Shown: one piece after another, positions 35,508 to 46,271 of the stretch
Layout of the letters: every line of letters begins with the position of its first letter
Position numbering within the stretch: the stretch's first letter is position 1
Notes under the pieces: generated by a model
Databases searched by the model: none
Told to the model about the DNA's origin: nothing
What the model saw: only the letters and a program-made list of their open reading frames with translations
Origin: an uncultured Ulvibacter sp.
GTDB lineage: Bacteria; Bacteroidota; Bacteroidia; Flavobacteriales; Flavobacteriaceae
Reading direction: 5' to 3'
Assembly (NCBI GenBank): GCA_943789105.1
Contig: CALSSW010000005.1
Location: 414,001 to 478,000, forward strand
Length of the DNA stretch: 64,000 bases
Translations under genes and position numbers: made by a program

Positions 35508-37289
35508 TTAAGAACGCCCATAGAGCTTCTCATAAAGGTCTTTGTACATTTGCTTGATTACTTTACGTTTTGATTTCATGGTAGGGGTAAGGTGTCCTGC
35601 CTCAATGCTCCACAGATCTGGAGTAAGCTGGAAGGTTTTTACTTTTTCCCAACTTCCAAAACCTTCGTTGTGGAAGTTAATTTCTTCTTGAATACGGTCA
35701 ATCAGCTTTTGATCTTGAGATGCAACTGCTGTGTCTTTAGAAATATCATGACCTTTTATAGCGCTCCACTGCTGTATCCAATCCCAGTTTGGTTGTATGA
35801 GTGCCGCTGGCATTTTCTCTCCATCACCCACTACAAGAATTTGCTCAATAAAGGATGACTGTTTCATGGCATTTTCAATTAATTGAGGCGCCACGTATTT
35901 ACCACCACTGGTTTTAAACATAGATTTTTTACGATCTGTAATTTTTAAGAAACCATCACTATCTATTTCTCCAATATCTCCAGTATGGAAGTATCCATTT
36001 TTGAGTACCTCTGCAGTTTGCTCTGGATCTTTATAATATCCTTGCATTACTTGGGGTCCTTTTATCAATATTTCTCCATCTTCAGCAATTTTAACTTCTG
36101 TATCTGGTAATGCTTTACCAACACTTCCAATTCTAAAGCCACCATCACGCATATCATTAACCGTTACCACAGGAGAGGTCTCTGTAAGGCCATAGCCTTC
36201 CATAACTGGGCATCCAGCCGCATTAAATACTCTAGCTAATCTAGGTTGTAATGCTGCAGATCCAGAGGCAATAGCTTTTAAGTTTCCACCAAGGGCTTCT
36301 TGCCACTTACTGAAAATTAACTTACGGGCTACTTTTAACTTTGTTTCATACACCCAACCATTTTGTCCATAAGGCTGCCATTGTAGGCCAAGATCAACGG
36401 CCCAAAAAAATAATTTCTTTTTAACTCCGGTTAAATCTGCACCTTTGGCAATAATTTTATCATATACTTTTTCAAGTAAACGCGGCACGGCCGTCATTAC
36501 CTCTGGATGAATTTCTTTAAGGTTATCACTAATGGTTTCTAAGCTTTCAGCAAAATGAATACTCACACCACAATATTGGTACATATACAGCAGCATACGC
36601 TCATATATATGGCATACAGGTAAAAAACTCAGTGCCTTGGATTTACCCATTTCTATTGGTAATCTACCTTTACTATGTTTTGCATTACAGGCAATGTTTT
36701 TGTGGCTTAGCATCACTCCTTTTGGTCTTCCGGTAGTTCCAGAGGTGTATATAAGTGTTGCTAAATCATCTTCTTGTACAGCATCCATACGGTTTTGTAC
36801 TTCTTGTTGCAGGTCTTGATTGTCATTACCAAGGGTAATCACCTTTTGCCAAGAATCACAACCATCTATATCTTCAAAGCTATAAACTCCCATAAGTGAA
36901 GGTACATTTGCCTTTATTTTATTTATTTTATCTAGTACCTCTTTACAAGAAACAAATACATATTTAGATTCTGAGTGGTTAAGAACATACTCATAATCTT
37001 GCTCAGATATTGTAGGGTAGATAGGAACATCTTGCGCACCTATTTGTAGTATTCCTATGTCACAGATATTCCACTGAGTTCTATTTGTCATAGAAATAAT
37101 GGCTACTTTGTCATTGGCTTTTACCCCTAGTTTTATCAAACCACGGCTAATTGCATTGGCTTGGTCTATATATTGTTGGGTGGATGTCTTCACCCACGTT
37201 CCGTTAACTTTACTAACTAGTGCACCTTCTTGAGGATAATTCTCTAATTGGTAGTACGGAAAATCAAAAAGTCTTTTTACTTCTGTCAT
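35508..37289 (-). CDS. Long-chain acyl-CoA synthetase (AMP-forming)
   Basis: Activates long-chain fatty acids to acyl-CoA through an acyl-adenylate; 593 residues. The P-loop-like motif YTSGTTGRPKGVMLSH is near residue 182, MEGYGLTETSPVVTVN follows, and the ATP/hinge region is YFHTGDIGEIDSDGFLKITDRKKSMFKTSGGKYVAP. The last motif is the A8 hinge with GGKY as in FAA1-type enzymes. Long-chain rather than acetate specificity is inferred from FAA1-like length and motifs. It stands alone, with its own terminator. Confidence 0.92.
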   Translation of the reverse strand: MTEVKRLFDFPYYQLENYPQEGALVSKVNGTWVKTSTQQYIDQANAISRGLIKLGVKANDKVAIISMTNRTQWNICDIGILQIGAQDVPIYPTISEQDYEYVLNHSESKYVFVSCKEVLDKINKIKANVPSLMGVYSFEDIDGCDSWQKVITLGNDNQDLQQEVQNRMDAVQEDDLATLIYTSGTTGRPKGVMLSHKNIACNAKHSKGRLPIEMGKSKALSFLPVCHIYERMLLYMYQYCGVSIHFAESLETISDNLKEIHPEVMTAVPRLLEKVYDKIIAKGADLTGVKKKLFFWAVDLGLQWQPYGQNGWVYETKLKVARKLIFSKWQEALGGNLKAIASGSAALQPRLARVFNAAGCPVMEGYGLTETSPVVTVNDMRDGGFRIGSVGKALPDTEVKIAEDGEILIKGPQVMQGYYKDPEQTAEVLKNGYFHTGDIGEIDSDGFLKITDRKKSMFKTSGGKYVAPQLIENAMKQSSFIEQILVVGDGEKMPAALIQPNWDWIQQWSAIKGHDISKDTAVASQDQKLIDRIQEEINFHNEGFGSWEKVKTFQLTPDLWSIEAGHLTPTMKSKRKVIKQMYKDLYEKLYGRS

Positions 37290-37374
37290 ATTGATATAAA
37301 TTGTGTGAATGCAAAATAGCGAAAAATATTGATTTTAAATAACTTGAAGAATTAAATCCCAAACGCACAAAAAA

Positions 37375-37403
37375 ATGTCATACCAGGGGTACCGATATGA
37401 CAT
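37375..37403 (-). terminator. Terminator of the M14 carboxypeptidase gene
   Basis: Stem ATGTCATA (37375-37382) with TATGACAT (37396-37403) and a 13-nt loop, then a T run on the minus strand from the A residues at 37369-37375. It lies 23 bp after the stop of the gene at 37427. Confidence 0.75.
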
Positions 37404-37426
37404 CTTTTATGAATTTATAGGCATCC

Positions 37427-39826
37427 CTACTGTTTGATAATTTTGAAGGTTTGCAGGGTTGCTTTTTGAGATAATTTTAATATATATATACCTGGGGCAA
37501 GATCACTGTAATTTAATGAATGATTTGCAGACGCCTTGTTGGTTTTTATAAGTTTACCATCCATAGCATATATAGCAGCAGTATAGTCTGTTAGGTTTGT
37601 TGTGATGTGTAGCATATCTTTAACCGGGTTTGGATAGATGCCAAATTGATAGTGTTGTTGGTCTGTTACAGAAAGCACGTCTTCATTTAGAGTGTTAAAT
37701 GTTAAATCATCAAAGTAAAAACCATCTTCTTCTACAAAATTATCTGACCTAAAAATAAAGCGTGCCCGTATGCTTTGCCCGATATAATCACTCAAATCTA
37801 TTTGCTCTTGTACCCAATTATTTTGTGTTCCATCATACAAGGGTTGTCCCTGTGGTTGGTCTTCGCTTCCTGCATTTGTATACAATCCACACTGTGATAT
37901 CCAGCTATTACCGCCGTTTGTAGAAATTTGGAACTGTGCATAATCATAATTGTTTTCTATGTCAAACTTGGTCCAAAACGTAACATTGGCGCCAATAACA
38001 TCAGTAAGGTCAATGGTGTTATTTAAGACTATTGATTTATTTGCGTTATCATTATAATCTCCATTTGGAGATTCAGTGATACTTCTTGGCGCAGAAACAA
38101 AAGTTTGCGTTGTGGTAGCCCATCCATTGTTAGAGTAGTTTGAGGTAGAGGAGGCGTCATCTTCAAAAATAGTAGTAAGACTTCCAAATGTTTTAGTCAC
38201 CAGGAGTGATGTGTCATAGGCTCCGTTGTTAACAACTAGCTCATACACAACAAGATCTCCACTATTTACAGCGCCACTTAGGCTGTATTGTATGTTGCCA
38301 TTTTGTGTTTCTAAAATCTCAAGACCAGTAAAGCTTACAGGATCTCCTGCAGCATCAATATTGTTTGAAATAGGATTGAGTGATACGGTAAAATCTCCAT
38401 TGCCAGACAGACCAAATCTTTTTATTTCAAAAGGAGCATCTATCACAGGACTTGTACCTGTATACAGAGCACCTGTGTCTTTTAGAGAGGCAAAATTGTT
38501 GATCATTTTTGCGGCCGTTAGGTTATGATACATCATAGATTTAGAAATGGTCTCGATTTGATTAGAAGGAGGCCAAAATTCAGGACCAATTTCTGGAGTG
38601 TAGGCAAATATTTTATCATGAGTGCCAACGGTTCCGTACATAAAGTCATCGCTGTCTCCAGCGGCTGCATATAGTTCTGCTGAGAGTATGTTATTGTATC
38701 CGTTTTGAGAGACTAATTCGGAACCTAAATTATCAAGTAATTCTTCATCTGCAGATGGCGTGTTTTCTATGTATCCATAGGGACGCAATAGCAATTCACC
38801 ATAGCTATGGTTGTTAAAGGCCATAGTAAAATTGTGCTGTTCTACAAACCACTTGATGGCTAGGTTTTCTACCTCACTAAAAGGTGAAGAACCTCTGTAT
38901 ACTTGACTGTCTGGATTTCCAGACGATCCCTCGCCGCCCCACATGCCGTTGTTTGGGTTGCCATCAATAAAAAATTCATAGTTTCTGTTGTTGTCTACAC
39001 CAAAGGTTCCATTACCATTGTTTCTTCTGTTTTTTCTCCAAAAACCGCCTCCATTTGGGTTTGTTTTTTCGTTGTATAGGTATCCATCAGGGTTTACAAC
39101 AGGAACAAAGTAAAGTTCGCTATTATCAATGATGCTTTGAATCTCTGGGTTTGTGTCATAATTTTCCAGTAAATACCACATGTAAAAAATTAGCTGATGT
39201 AAGGACATTGGTTCACGGGCATGGTGTATTGCTGTGTATAATATCTGTGGCTCTGGCTCTGAAGCATCTGGGTTATCACTTATTTTAACCCATTTAATAC
39301 CATTTCCACCAATAGATGGGGTAACAGAGTTGTCTGGCTGTCCTTGGGTTAAGAAATTACTAATGTTTGCTTTTGCAGTTATTAGATTAGGATATAGTGC
39401 CTTCATCTGGTCTAGCTCATCTAAAACCTCTTGGTAGGTAAAATAGCCGCCCATAGACCCGGCAGGGTCATTAAAGTGCACCGGAGTTTGATAAGTTTCA
39501 GCACTATTATCACAATCTAGATTTCTAAGAGGCGTCTTAAGATTGTTTTGAGTTAAAAAATGTTGTTCAAGATCATTTACAATGATGTCAAACTTAAAGC
39601 CATTTTCACTAGCAATAGTAAGCTCTGTAGTTGAAAAGTCTGAAATAATAAAGTATCCTTTTTTGTGTTTTCCATGATCTACGGGCACACCTAAACTCTC
39701 TAAGTAAGAGAGTTGTTGGGAATCTGTGTAGTATATTTTGGCGCGTTGAAATTTTTCTTCTACTGATTGGGAGAAACCAATAAAAGTGATGCAAACCAAC
39801 AAAAACGTGAGTAAAATATTTTTCAT
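37427..39826 (-). CDS. T9SS-secreted M14 zinc carboxypeptidase
   Basis: Secreted metallocarboxypeptidase, 799 residues. Signal peptide 1-19 (IGFSQ), propeptide-like region to about 120, M14 catalytic domain about 130-430. The zinc motif is HxxE with His202 and Glu205 (HHAREPMS). NPDGYLYN and RKNRRNNGN form the substrate-binding region, FNNHSYG carries the third zinc ligand and YTPEIGPEFW contains the catalytic Glu. A MAM/immune-inhibitor-A-like beta-sandwich follows (about 560-710, VTFWTKFDIENN, GFYFDDLTF), then a T9SS tail (about 725-799, FGIYPNPVKDML, final IIKQ). Single gene with its own terminator. Substrate class is inferred as peptides. Confidence 0.93.
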   Translation of the reverse strand: MKNILLTFLLVCITFIGFSQSVEEKFQRAKIYYTDSQQLSYLESLGVPVDHGKHKKGYFIISDFSTTELTIASENGFKFDIIVNDLEQHFLTQNNLKTPLRNLDCDNSAETYQTPVHFNDPAGSMGGYFTYQEVLDELDQMKALYPNLITAKANISNFLTQGQPDNSVTPSIGGNGIKWVKISDNPDASEPEPQILYTAIHHAREPMSLHQLIFYMWYLLENYDTNPEIQSIIDNSELYFVPVVNPDGYLYNEKTNPNGGGFWRKNRRNNGNGTFGVDNNRNYEFFIDGNPNNGMWGGEGSSGNPDSQVYRGSSPFSEVENLAIKWFVEQHNFTMAFNNHSYGELLLRPYGYIENTPSADEELLDNLGSELVSQNGYNNILSAELYAAAGDSDDFMYGTVGTHDKIFAYTPEIGPEFWPPSNQIETISKSMMYHNLTAAKMINNFASLKDTGALYTGTSPVIDAPFEIKRFGLSGNGDFTVSLNPISNNIDAAGDPVSFTGLEILETQNGNIQYSLSGAVNSGDLVVYELVVNNGAYDTSLLVTKTFGSLTTIFEDDASSTSNYSNNGWATTTQTFVSAPRSITESPNGDYNDNANKSIVLNNTIDLTDVIGANVTFWTKFDIENNYDYAQFQISTNGGNSWISQCGLYTNAGSEDQPQGQPLYDGTQNNWVQEQIDLSDYIGQSIRARFIFRSDNFVEEDGFYFDDLTFNTLNEDVLSVTDQQHYQFGIYPNPVKDMLHITTNLTDYTAAIYAMDGKLIKTNKASANHSLNYSDLAPGIYILKLSQKATLQTFKIIKQ

Positions 39827-39923
39827 TTTCTTTTTAAAATTACAATTTATAACATACTAACATTTCCAAAGGTAAAGTTAGCATACCCTTTTGTATGTTA
39901 AATATGAATTAAAAGTGAGAAAA

Positions 39924-42900
39924 TTAGTTAGTTTCTAACCATTTTCTAGCGTTTACAAACGCTTCTATCCAAGGGCTAACCTCATCATCGGTGTTTTTTG
40001 GATAGTGCCCCCAATTCCAAGGAAACGTTGATCGCTCTAGATGTGGCATCATAACAAGATGTCTTCCAGAGGCGTCTGTCATCATTGCAGTGTTGTAATC
40101 ACTTCCGTTTGGATTTGCTGGAAAACTTTCATATCCATATTTTCCTACGATATTGTAATGCCCTTCTTCTTTAGGGAATGAAAACTTTCCTTCTCCATGG
40201 GCGGCCCATATACCAAGGGTGCTTCCAGCAAGGCTAGAGAGCATTACAGAGTTGTTTTCTTGTATGGTTACTGAGGTGAAATTACATTCAAACTTCCCGC
40301 TATCGTTGTGCAGCATTTTTGGTTTCTCTGTATCTTCAGGATTCAGTAATCCAAGCTCTATAAATAATTGACATCCATTACAAACCCCTAAAGATAAGGT
40401 GTCGTCTTTATGAAAAAAGTTTTGCAATACTGTATTTGCTTTTTGATTATATAAAAATGCACCTGCCCAGCCCTTTGCGCTTCCTAACACATCACTGTTA
40501 GAGAAGCCTCCTACGGCCGCTATAAACTTAATACCTTCTAGGGTTTCTCTTCCTGAAATTAAATCTGTCATGTGGACATCTTTCACATCAAAACCAGCCA
40601 GGTACATGGCGTTTGCCATCTCGCGTTCGCTGTTAGATCCTTTTTCTCTAATAATAGCAGCCTTAATGCGTTTTTTAGAGCTGTCTATTACTGGTTTTTT
40701 TCCGTTAAATTTTTTCGGAAATGTAAATTGTAGTGGTTGGTTTTTATAGTTTTCAAAGCGTGGCACTGCCATATTTCCGCTCTGCTTAACATCCAGTAGG
40801 TGAGAGGTCCTATACCATGCGTCTCTCATCTGCATGATATCAAAACAAACCTGATCGTTGTAGTTGGTAAGGGATAGCTCTTCTTTGGTTGAGACTGTTC
40901 CTATTTTAACAAAATCTATCCTGTTTTCTAGTAAAGTGTTTTCAAAATTAGTATCATGTGTTGCTTGAATTACAACACCACAATTCTCTGAAAATAAAAC
41001 CTTTATAGTGTCTTTTTCTTTAAGACCAGATAGGTTTAAAGTGGCACCTAGATTGGTGTCTGCAAAACACATTTCTAACAGGGTAGTAATAAGTCCTCCA
41101 GAGGCAATATCATGTCCTGCTGCAATTTGATCTTCCATGATAAGACCTTGTATGGTGTTAAAAACGGTAGCCACATAAGAGGCATTTTTTACTGTTGGAG
41201 CCTCTTTTCCAACACTACTTAACACTTGTCCAAAAGAGGATCCTCCAAGCTTAAAATTGTCTTGGCTTATGTTTATGTAAAAAATGCTTCCCTTGTCTTT
41301 TTGCAATACAGGCTCTACAACTTTTTTGATATCCTTACAATGTCCAGCAGCTGTTATAATTACTGTTCCTGGGGAGATTACTTCCTGGTTTTTATATTTC
41401 TGCTTCATAGAAAGAGAATCCTTTCCAGTGGGCACATTAATGCCAAGGGCAATACTAAAATCACTTATAGCCTCAACAGCTTTGTAAAGACGCGCATCTT
41501 CTCCTGGATTATTACACGGCCACATCCAATTGGCAGATAAAGAAATACTCTTTAACCCTTTTTCTAGGGGTGCCCAAATAATGTTGGTTAGAGATTCTGT
41601 TATAGAATTTCTAGATCCTGCTACAGGGTCTATCAGTCCAGAGATAGGGGAGTGTCCAATGCTGGTAGCAACACCTTGTGTACCATTATAATCTAGCGCC
41701 ATCACACCACAATTATTGAGTGGTAATTGTAAGGGCCCAGCGCATTGTTGTTTTGCAACTTTTCCCGTTACACAGCGATCTACTTTATTGGTTAACCAGT
41801 CTTTACAACCAACAGCCTCAAGGCTTAATACCTCAGAGGTGTATTTTTTAATTTCTGAAACATCGTAACTCGCAGCGGTATAATCTCTATCTATTGTAGT
41901 ATCTGTCATGATTGTTTCTGGGGAGCTTCCAAACATATCACTTAAGGCAAAATCCATGGGTTTTTCTCCAGATGTTTTACTCTCAAAGGTAAATTGATGG
42001 TCTGCTGTAACCTCGCCAACCCTGTACATTGGAGATCGCTCTCTGTCTGCAACGCGTTGGAGGGTATCCATGTTTTTTTTGCCAATAACAAGACCCATGC
42101 GTTCTTGAGATTCGTTTCCTATAATTTCTTTAGCAGAAAGTGTTGGGTCTCCTACAGGAAGCGCATCAATATTAATTTTTCCTCCGGTATCTTCTACTAG
42201 TTCGCTTAGGCAGTTAAGGTGGCCTCCTGCGCCATGATCATGGATAGATACAATAGGATTTATATCACTCTCTACCATGCCTCTTATAGCATTCGCAGCG
42301 CGTTTTTGCATTTCTGGATTGGAACGTTGTATGGCATTTAACTCTATACCACTAGAAAAGGCGCCAGTGTCTGCGCTAGATACGGCAGCACCCCCCATAC
42401 CGATGCGGTAATTTTCTCCACCTAGAATTACGATCTGGTCTTCTTTTTGAGGAGTGTCCTTTAAAGCTTGTTCTGCCTTGCCATACCCAATACCTCCAGC
42501 CATCATAATAACTTTGTCAAAACCTAGTTTTCTGGCATGTTCTTCATGCTCAAAAGTGAGTACAGACCCTGTGATCAATGGTTGCCCAAATTTGTTTCCA
42601 AAATCACTAGCTCCATTGCTTGCTTTTATTAAAATATCAAGCGGAGTTTGGTATAACCATTCTCTCTGCTTCATGGATTGCTCCCAAGGGCGATTTTTTT
42701 CTAATCTCGAGTAAGATGTCATGTACACTGCGCTGCCAGCTAGGGGCAGTGATCCTTTTCCCCCAGCCAATCTGTCTCTAATTTCACCACCAGAGCCTGT
42801 TGCTGCTCCATTAAAGGGCTCTACAGTTGTAGGGAAATTGTGTGTTTCTGCTTTTATTGAAATGACACTATTAAAGTCTTTGTTTTGATAGTAGTCTGGT

Positions 42901-43586
42901 TTGTCTGCGCTCCTTGGAGCAAACTGAGTAACTAAAGGCCCATTTACAAAAGCAACATTGTCTTTGTAGGCAGATACAATTTCGTTTGGGTTTTCTTTGG
43001 AAGTTTTTTTAATTAACTTAAATAAAGAAGAGGGCATTTTCTGGCCATCTATGATAAAGGTTCCATTAAATATTTTATGTCTGCAATGCTCGCTATTGGC
43101 TTGGCTAAAACCAAATACTTCAGAGTCTGTGAGTTTTCTACCTAGTTTAATTGCAAGGGTATCTAAATATGCAACCTCTTCTTTATTTAAAGCCAAACCC
43201 TCAGATTTATTGTAGGCGGCAATATCATGAATATCTTTTATAGCTTCTGGTGTTACAGATACATTGAAAATATTTTGATCTAACAAGGAGAATTTTTGCA
43301 ATAACATTGGGTCAAAATCATTTTTAGTTTCAGTAGATGGAATAAACTCTTCAATCCTAATAATTCCTTCAATACCCATGTTTTGGGTTATTTCAACAGC
43401 ATTTGTACTCCAAGGGGTTATCATAGAGGCTCTGGGACCAATAAAAAAATCCGCAATTGCGGACTGCTTTATTTGTGGTGTATTGCCAAAAAGCCATTGC
43501 AGTTTTTGGTCGCTTTGTATTGAAATTTCTGAGGTTGTCTGGACAGCAAAGACTTTGGTGGTAAGGTCTCCAAAAAAGTGAATCAT
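39924..43586 (-). CDS. purL: Phosphoribosylformylglycinamidine synthase (large, single-chain)
   Basis: Fourth step of purine synthesis: FGAR plus glutamine and ATP to FGAM. The 1220 residues are the fused PurL form with both synthetase halves and the C-terminal glutamine amidotransferase. Motifs are AETHNFPTTVEPFNGAATG, GPLQLPLNNCGVMALD and HDIASGGLITTLLEM. The glutaminase nucleophile is Cys1069 in GVCNGCQL, with AHGEGKF near the end. Full length, no breaks. The 97-bp gap to the carboxypeptidase gene holds nothing recognisable. Upstream, 43587-43872 is AT-rich with no gene. Confidence 0.97.
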   Translation of the reverse strand: MIHFFGDLTTKVFAVQTTSEISIQSDQKLQWLFGNTPQIKQSAIADFFIGPRASMITPWSTNAVEITQNMGIEGIIRIEEFIPSTETKNDFDPMLLQKFSLLDQNIFNVSVTPEAIKDIHDIAAYNKSEGLALNKEEVAYLDTLAIKLGRKLTDSEVFGFSQANSEHCRHKIFNGTFIIDGQKMPSSLFKLIKKTSKENPNEIVSAYKDNVAFVNGPLVTQFAPRSADKPDYYQNKDFNSVISIKAETHNFPTTVEPFNGAATGSGGEIRDRLAGGKGSLPLAGSAVYMTSYSRLEKNRPWEQSMKQREWLYQTPLDILIKASNGASDFGNKFGQPLITGSVLTFEHEEHARKLGFDKVIMMAGGIGYGKAEQALKDTPQKEDQIVILGGENYRIGMGGAAVSSADTGAFSSGIELNAIQRSNPEMQKRAANAIRGMVESDINPIVSIHDHGAGGHLNCLSELVEDTGGKINIDALPVGDPTLSAKEIIGNESQERMGLVIGKKNMDTLQRVADRERSPMYRVGEVTADHQFTFESKTSGEKPMDFALSDMFGSSPETIMTDTTIDRDYTAASYDVSEIKKYTSEVLSLEAVGCKDWLTNKVDRCVTGKVAKQQCAGPLQLPLNNCGVMALDYNGTQGVATSIGHSPISGLIDPVAGSRNSITESLTNIIWAPLEKGLKSISLSANWMWPCNNPGEDARLYKAVEAISDFSIALGINVPTGKDSLSMKQKYKNQEVISPGTVIITAAGHCKDIKKVVEPVLQKDKGSIFYINISQDNFKLGGSSFGQVLSSVGKEAPTVKNASYVATVFNTIQGLIMEDQIAAGHDIASGGLITTLLEMCFADTNLGATLNLSGLKEKDTIKVLFSENCGVVIQATHDTNFENTLLENRIDFVKIGTVSTKEELSLTNYNDQVCFDIMQMRDAWYRTSHLLDVKQSGNMAVPRFENYKNQPLQFTFPKKFNGKKPVIDSSKKRIKAAIIREKGSNSEREMANAMYLAGFDVKDVHMTDLISGRETLEGIKFIAAVGGFSNSDVLGSAKGWAGAFLYNQKANTVLQNFFHKDDTLSLGVCNGCQLFIELGLLNPEDTEKPKMLHNDSGKFECNFTSVTIQENNSVMLSSLAGSTLGIWAAHGEGKFSFPKEEGHYNIVGKYGYESFPANPNGSDYNTAMMTDASGRHLVMMPHLERSTFPWNWGHYPKNTDDEVSPWIEAFVNARKWLETN

Positions 43587-43872
43587 TCTTGATAGGATTT
43601 CAATGGTTTTAAAAATGTAAAGGTAGTTTTTTTTCTATAATTTTTTAATGGAAAACAACTGATTTGGTCAAGGTTATAAGAAACTTTTTAACAGCTTTTT
43701 TTCTAATAAGATTAGCCCGTGAGATTATTGTGAGTTGTTTTATTTGTGCGAAAGCTCATCCCTAACTATCTTGCATTGAATATCTCTTAAAATTGAGTTA
43801 AGTATATAATCTATACACAGCAAAGTAACCATTTAGAGTTATATTGCACAAAAATTAAAATAATTTAAAATT

Positions 43873-46056
43873 ATGAAATTAAAAAATCTACTAATAGCTA
43901 TTGCTGTTTTCTTCTCTTGGAATGCTTTTTCTCAACAAACCCAAGGCCCAAACTCTATCTCTCAAGGTACATTTATGGGTACCACAATTGCACTTCGTGA
44001 TATGCCAAGTGTTTTAGAAATGGAAGAAGAAGGTTTTGAGTATGCAAGGGAGATCAAACAAAAATTTGACCCATCACAAAAAAACGCTGTTATAAATACC
44101 AATGATTTACCCTTGGAGGGGCAACATCCAGGATACCAGAGTGAGCAAGGAACTAGAGACCCTCTTACGGTATTACAAAATTTTCAAGGTGCTTCAATAC
44201 AAGAAGGACAAGCTTTACCTCCAGATCCAACGGGTGCAGTTGGGCCAAATCATTATGTTCATGCTGTAAACTTAGTAGTTAAAATATTTGACAAAACCGG
44301 TGAGTTGTTAACTGGGCCGGTTGCACTTGGTACTTTTCTGGGCAACGGAAACAACAACGGCGATCCTATAGTAATGTATGATCATCTTGCAGATCGTTTT
44401 TTTGTGAGCCAGTTTAATGTAGGGACCAACGCCCTTATTATTGGTGTTTCTCAAACTCCAGACCCTACCGGTTCTTACAATCTATATAATTACCCATTAG
44501 ATGCTTTTCCAGATTACCCGCACTATTCGGTTTGGCATGATGGTTATTACTTAACTGCCAATAAAACCCAAGGAGATAAAGTATATGTATTGGATAGACA
44601 AGCCATGATAAATGGAGATGAAGAGCCAACAATTATTGGATTTAATTTACCTCAGTTTATCAGAAATCCAACCACAGTAATTAGCCCAGAGCCGGCCAAT
44701 TTAGTAGGTAATGATGCAGATACAGATTCTCCTGCCTTTATTGTGTATCTGCAAGATGGTTCTTGGGGTGGTGTTTCTTATGACCACATTAAGGTTTGGA
44801 CCATAGAAACAGATTTTGTAACTCCAGACAACTCAACAGTAAGTCAACCCCAAGAGATTGAAACTGCTCCTTTTGATTCTTTTTTCCGTCAATTTGGACA
44901 GGGAGATTTCAAACAACCAAGTACAGACCAACGTTTAGATGGTGCTTCTGGAGTAATTAGTTTTGCTGCCAATTATAGGAGTTTTGTAAATCATAATTCT
45001 TGGGTAATTACTTTTAATGAAGATATGGGTGGCCAGCGTGGTGGTATTCGTTGGATTGAGTTACGTAACACAGATGCAGATAGCACTTGGGCTTTATTTC
45101 AAGAAGGTACTTATGCTCCTGAAGATGGAGAGAGTAGGTATATGAGTAGCTCGGCCATGGATCAAGACGGAAATATTGGTATGGCATATAACCTTAGTAG
45201 TGAAAATACATCTGCTAGTATTAGATATACCGGTCGTTATGATGGTGATGCCCTTGGCCAGATGACCTTTCCTGAGGGTGTTATATGGGATGGTTTAGGT
45301 AGACAAACAAATACAAACAGATTTGGAGATTACGCCCACCTAACTATGGATCCAGACGGTGTTACTTTTTGGCATACCTCAGAGTATTTCCAGGGAGTTA
45401 ACCAATGGAGAACTCGTATCGCTTCTTTTACACTTAATAATGGTTTCTCTGAAGATATTGGGGTTTACAATTTTGATCAACCAGATAGCGGAGATGATTT
45501 GACTGACGCAGAAACTGTAACGGTAAAGATTTTTAACTTTGGTACAGAACCTCAAGAGAATTTTGATGTTGCACTTCGAGTAGATGGAGCCTTAATAGCC
45601 ACAGAAACATTTACTGAAGCCATTGCTCCACAAAGCTCTGCTACTTTCACATTTAATACCACTGTAGATTTGTCTATAGCGCAACAAGAGTATGAGATTG
45701 AAGCGCGTACTTTGTTATCTGAAGATGCCAATACCCCTAATGACTCATTTACAAAAACAATTAGTAATACAACCTTATCTGTAATAGATCAAGAGTTTAA
45801 TGCGGGTGATTTTACAATTATAGCCGCAGGTGCAAAGCAGTATGATGTAAACTTTACAACAACCAGAGATTTTGGTGCTATTAGCTTTAGTGTTTACAAT
45901 ACAATCGGTCAACAAATAACAAGAGGCCTTTTGGATAGCAATGGGCAAACCCATACCACAACTTTAGACTTTAGCGCTGAGCCAGTAGGCGTATTTTTTG
46001 TGTCTTTAACTAACGGCTCATACAAAGCAAGCAAGAGGGTGGTAGTGTTTAAATAA
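43873..46056 (+). CDS. Large T9SS-secreted protein of unknown function
   Basis: 727 residues with a signal peptide (1-20, ending WNAFSQ). A domain of roughly 400 residues (about 85-510) includes DPTGAVGPNHYVHAVN, FPDYPHYSVWHDGYY and MSSSAMDQDGNIGMAYN, suggestive of a beta-propeller. A CARDB-like adhesion segment follows (about 525-630, DAETVTVKIFNFGTEP). The C-terminal sorting tail (about 645-727) is a T9SS variant with YNTIGQQITRG and VGVFFVSLTNG. No catalytic motif recognised. Stands alone, followed by a strong terminator. Confidence 0.8.
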   Translation: MKLKNLLIAIAVFFSWNAFSQQTQGPNSISQGTFMGTTIALRDMPSVLEMEEEGFEYAREIKQKFDPSQKNAVINTNDLPLEGQHPGYQSEQGTRDPLTVLQNFQGASIQEGQALPPDPTGAVGPNHYVHAVNLVVKIFDKTGELLTGPVALGTFLGNGNNNGDPIVMYDHLADRFFVSQFNVGTNALIIGVSQTPDPTGSYNLYNYPLDAFPDYPHYSVWHDGYYLTANKTQGDKVYVLDRQAMINGDEEPTIIGFNLPQFIRNPTTVISPEPANLVGNDADTDSPAFIVYLQDGSWGGVSYDHIKVWTIETDFVTPDNSTVSQPQEIETAPFDSFFRQFGQGDFKQPSTDQRLDGASGVISFAANYRSFVNHNSWVITFNEDMGGQRGGIRWIELRNTDADSTWALFQEGTYAPEDGESRYMSSSAMDQDGNIGMAYNLSSENTSASIRYTGRYDGDALGQMTFPEGVIWDGLGRQTNTNRFGDYAHLTMDPDGVTFWHTSEYFQGVNQWRTRIASFTLNNGFSEDIGVYNFDQPDSGDDLTDAETVTVKIFNFGTEPQENFDVALRVDGALIATETFTEAIAPQSSATFTFNTTVDLSIAQQEYEIEARTLLSEDANTPNDSFTKTISNTTLSVIDQEFNAGDFTIIAAGAKQYDVNFTTTRDFGAISFSVYNTIGQQITRGLLDSNGQTHTTTLDFSAEPVGVFFVSLTNGSYKASKRVVVFK

Positions 46057-46075
46057 TACATATATTCCCTTTTTT

Positions 46076-46109
46076 AAAAAACCTCACCACAACTGTGTTG
46101 AGGTTTTTT
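46076..46109 (+). terminator. Rho-independent terminator
   Basis: Stem AAAAAACCTCA (46076-46086) with TGAGGTTTTTT (46099-46109), an inner CACA/TGTG pair and a T run, 20 bp after the stop at 46056. Nothing else is recognised between it and the small ORF at 46272; that stretch is very AT-rich. Confidence 0.85.
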
Positions 46110-46271
46110 TATGCTAAATTTTAAAACTGAAAGTTAAATTTTTATTAATAAAATTAAAATTAAAATTTTTAATAAACTAGCTGTTATCTTTGTTTTTTAA
46201 GAATTTTTTTTTATAATTTTTTAATTAAAGAATCAAAATTTAGTTTTTTAACCCAGCAAAACCATTTACCA

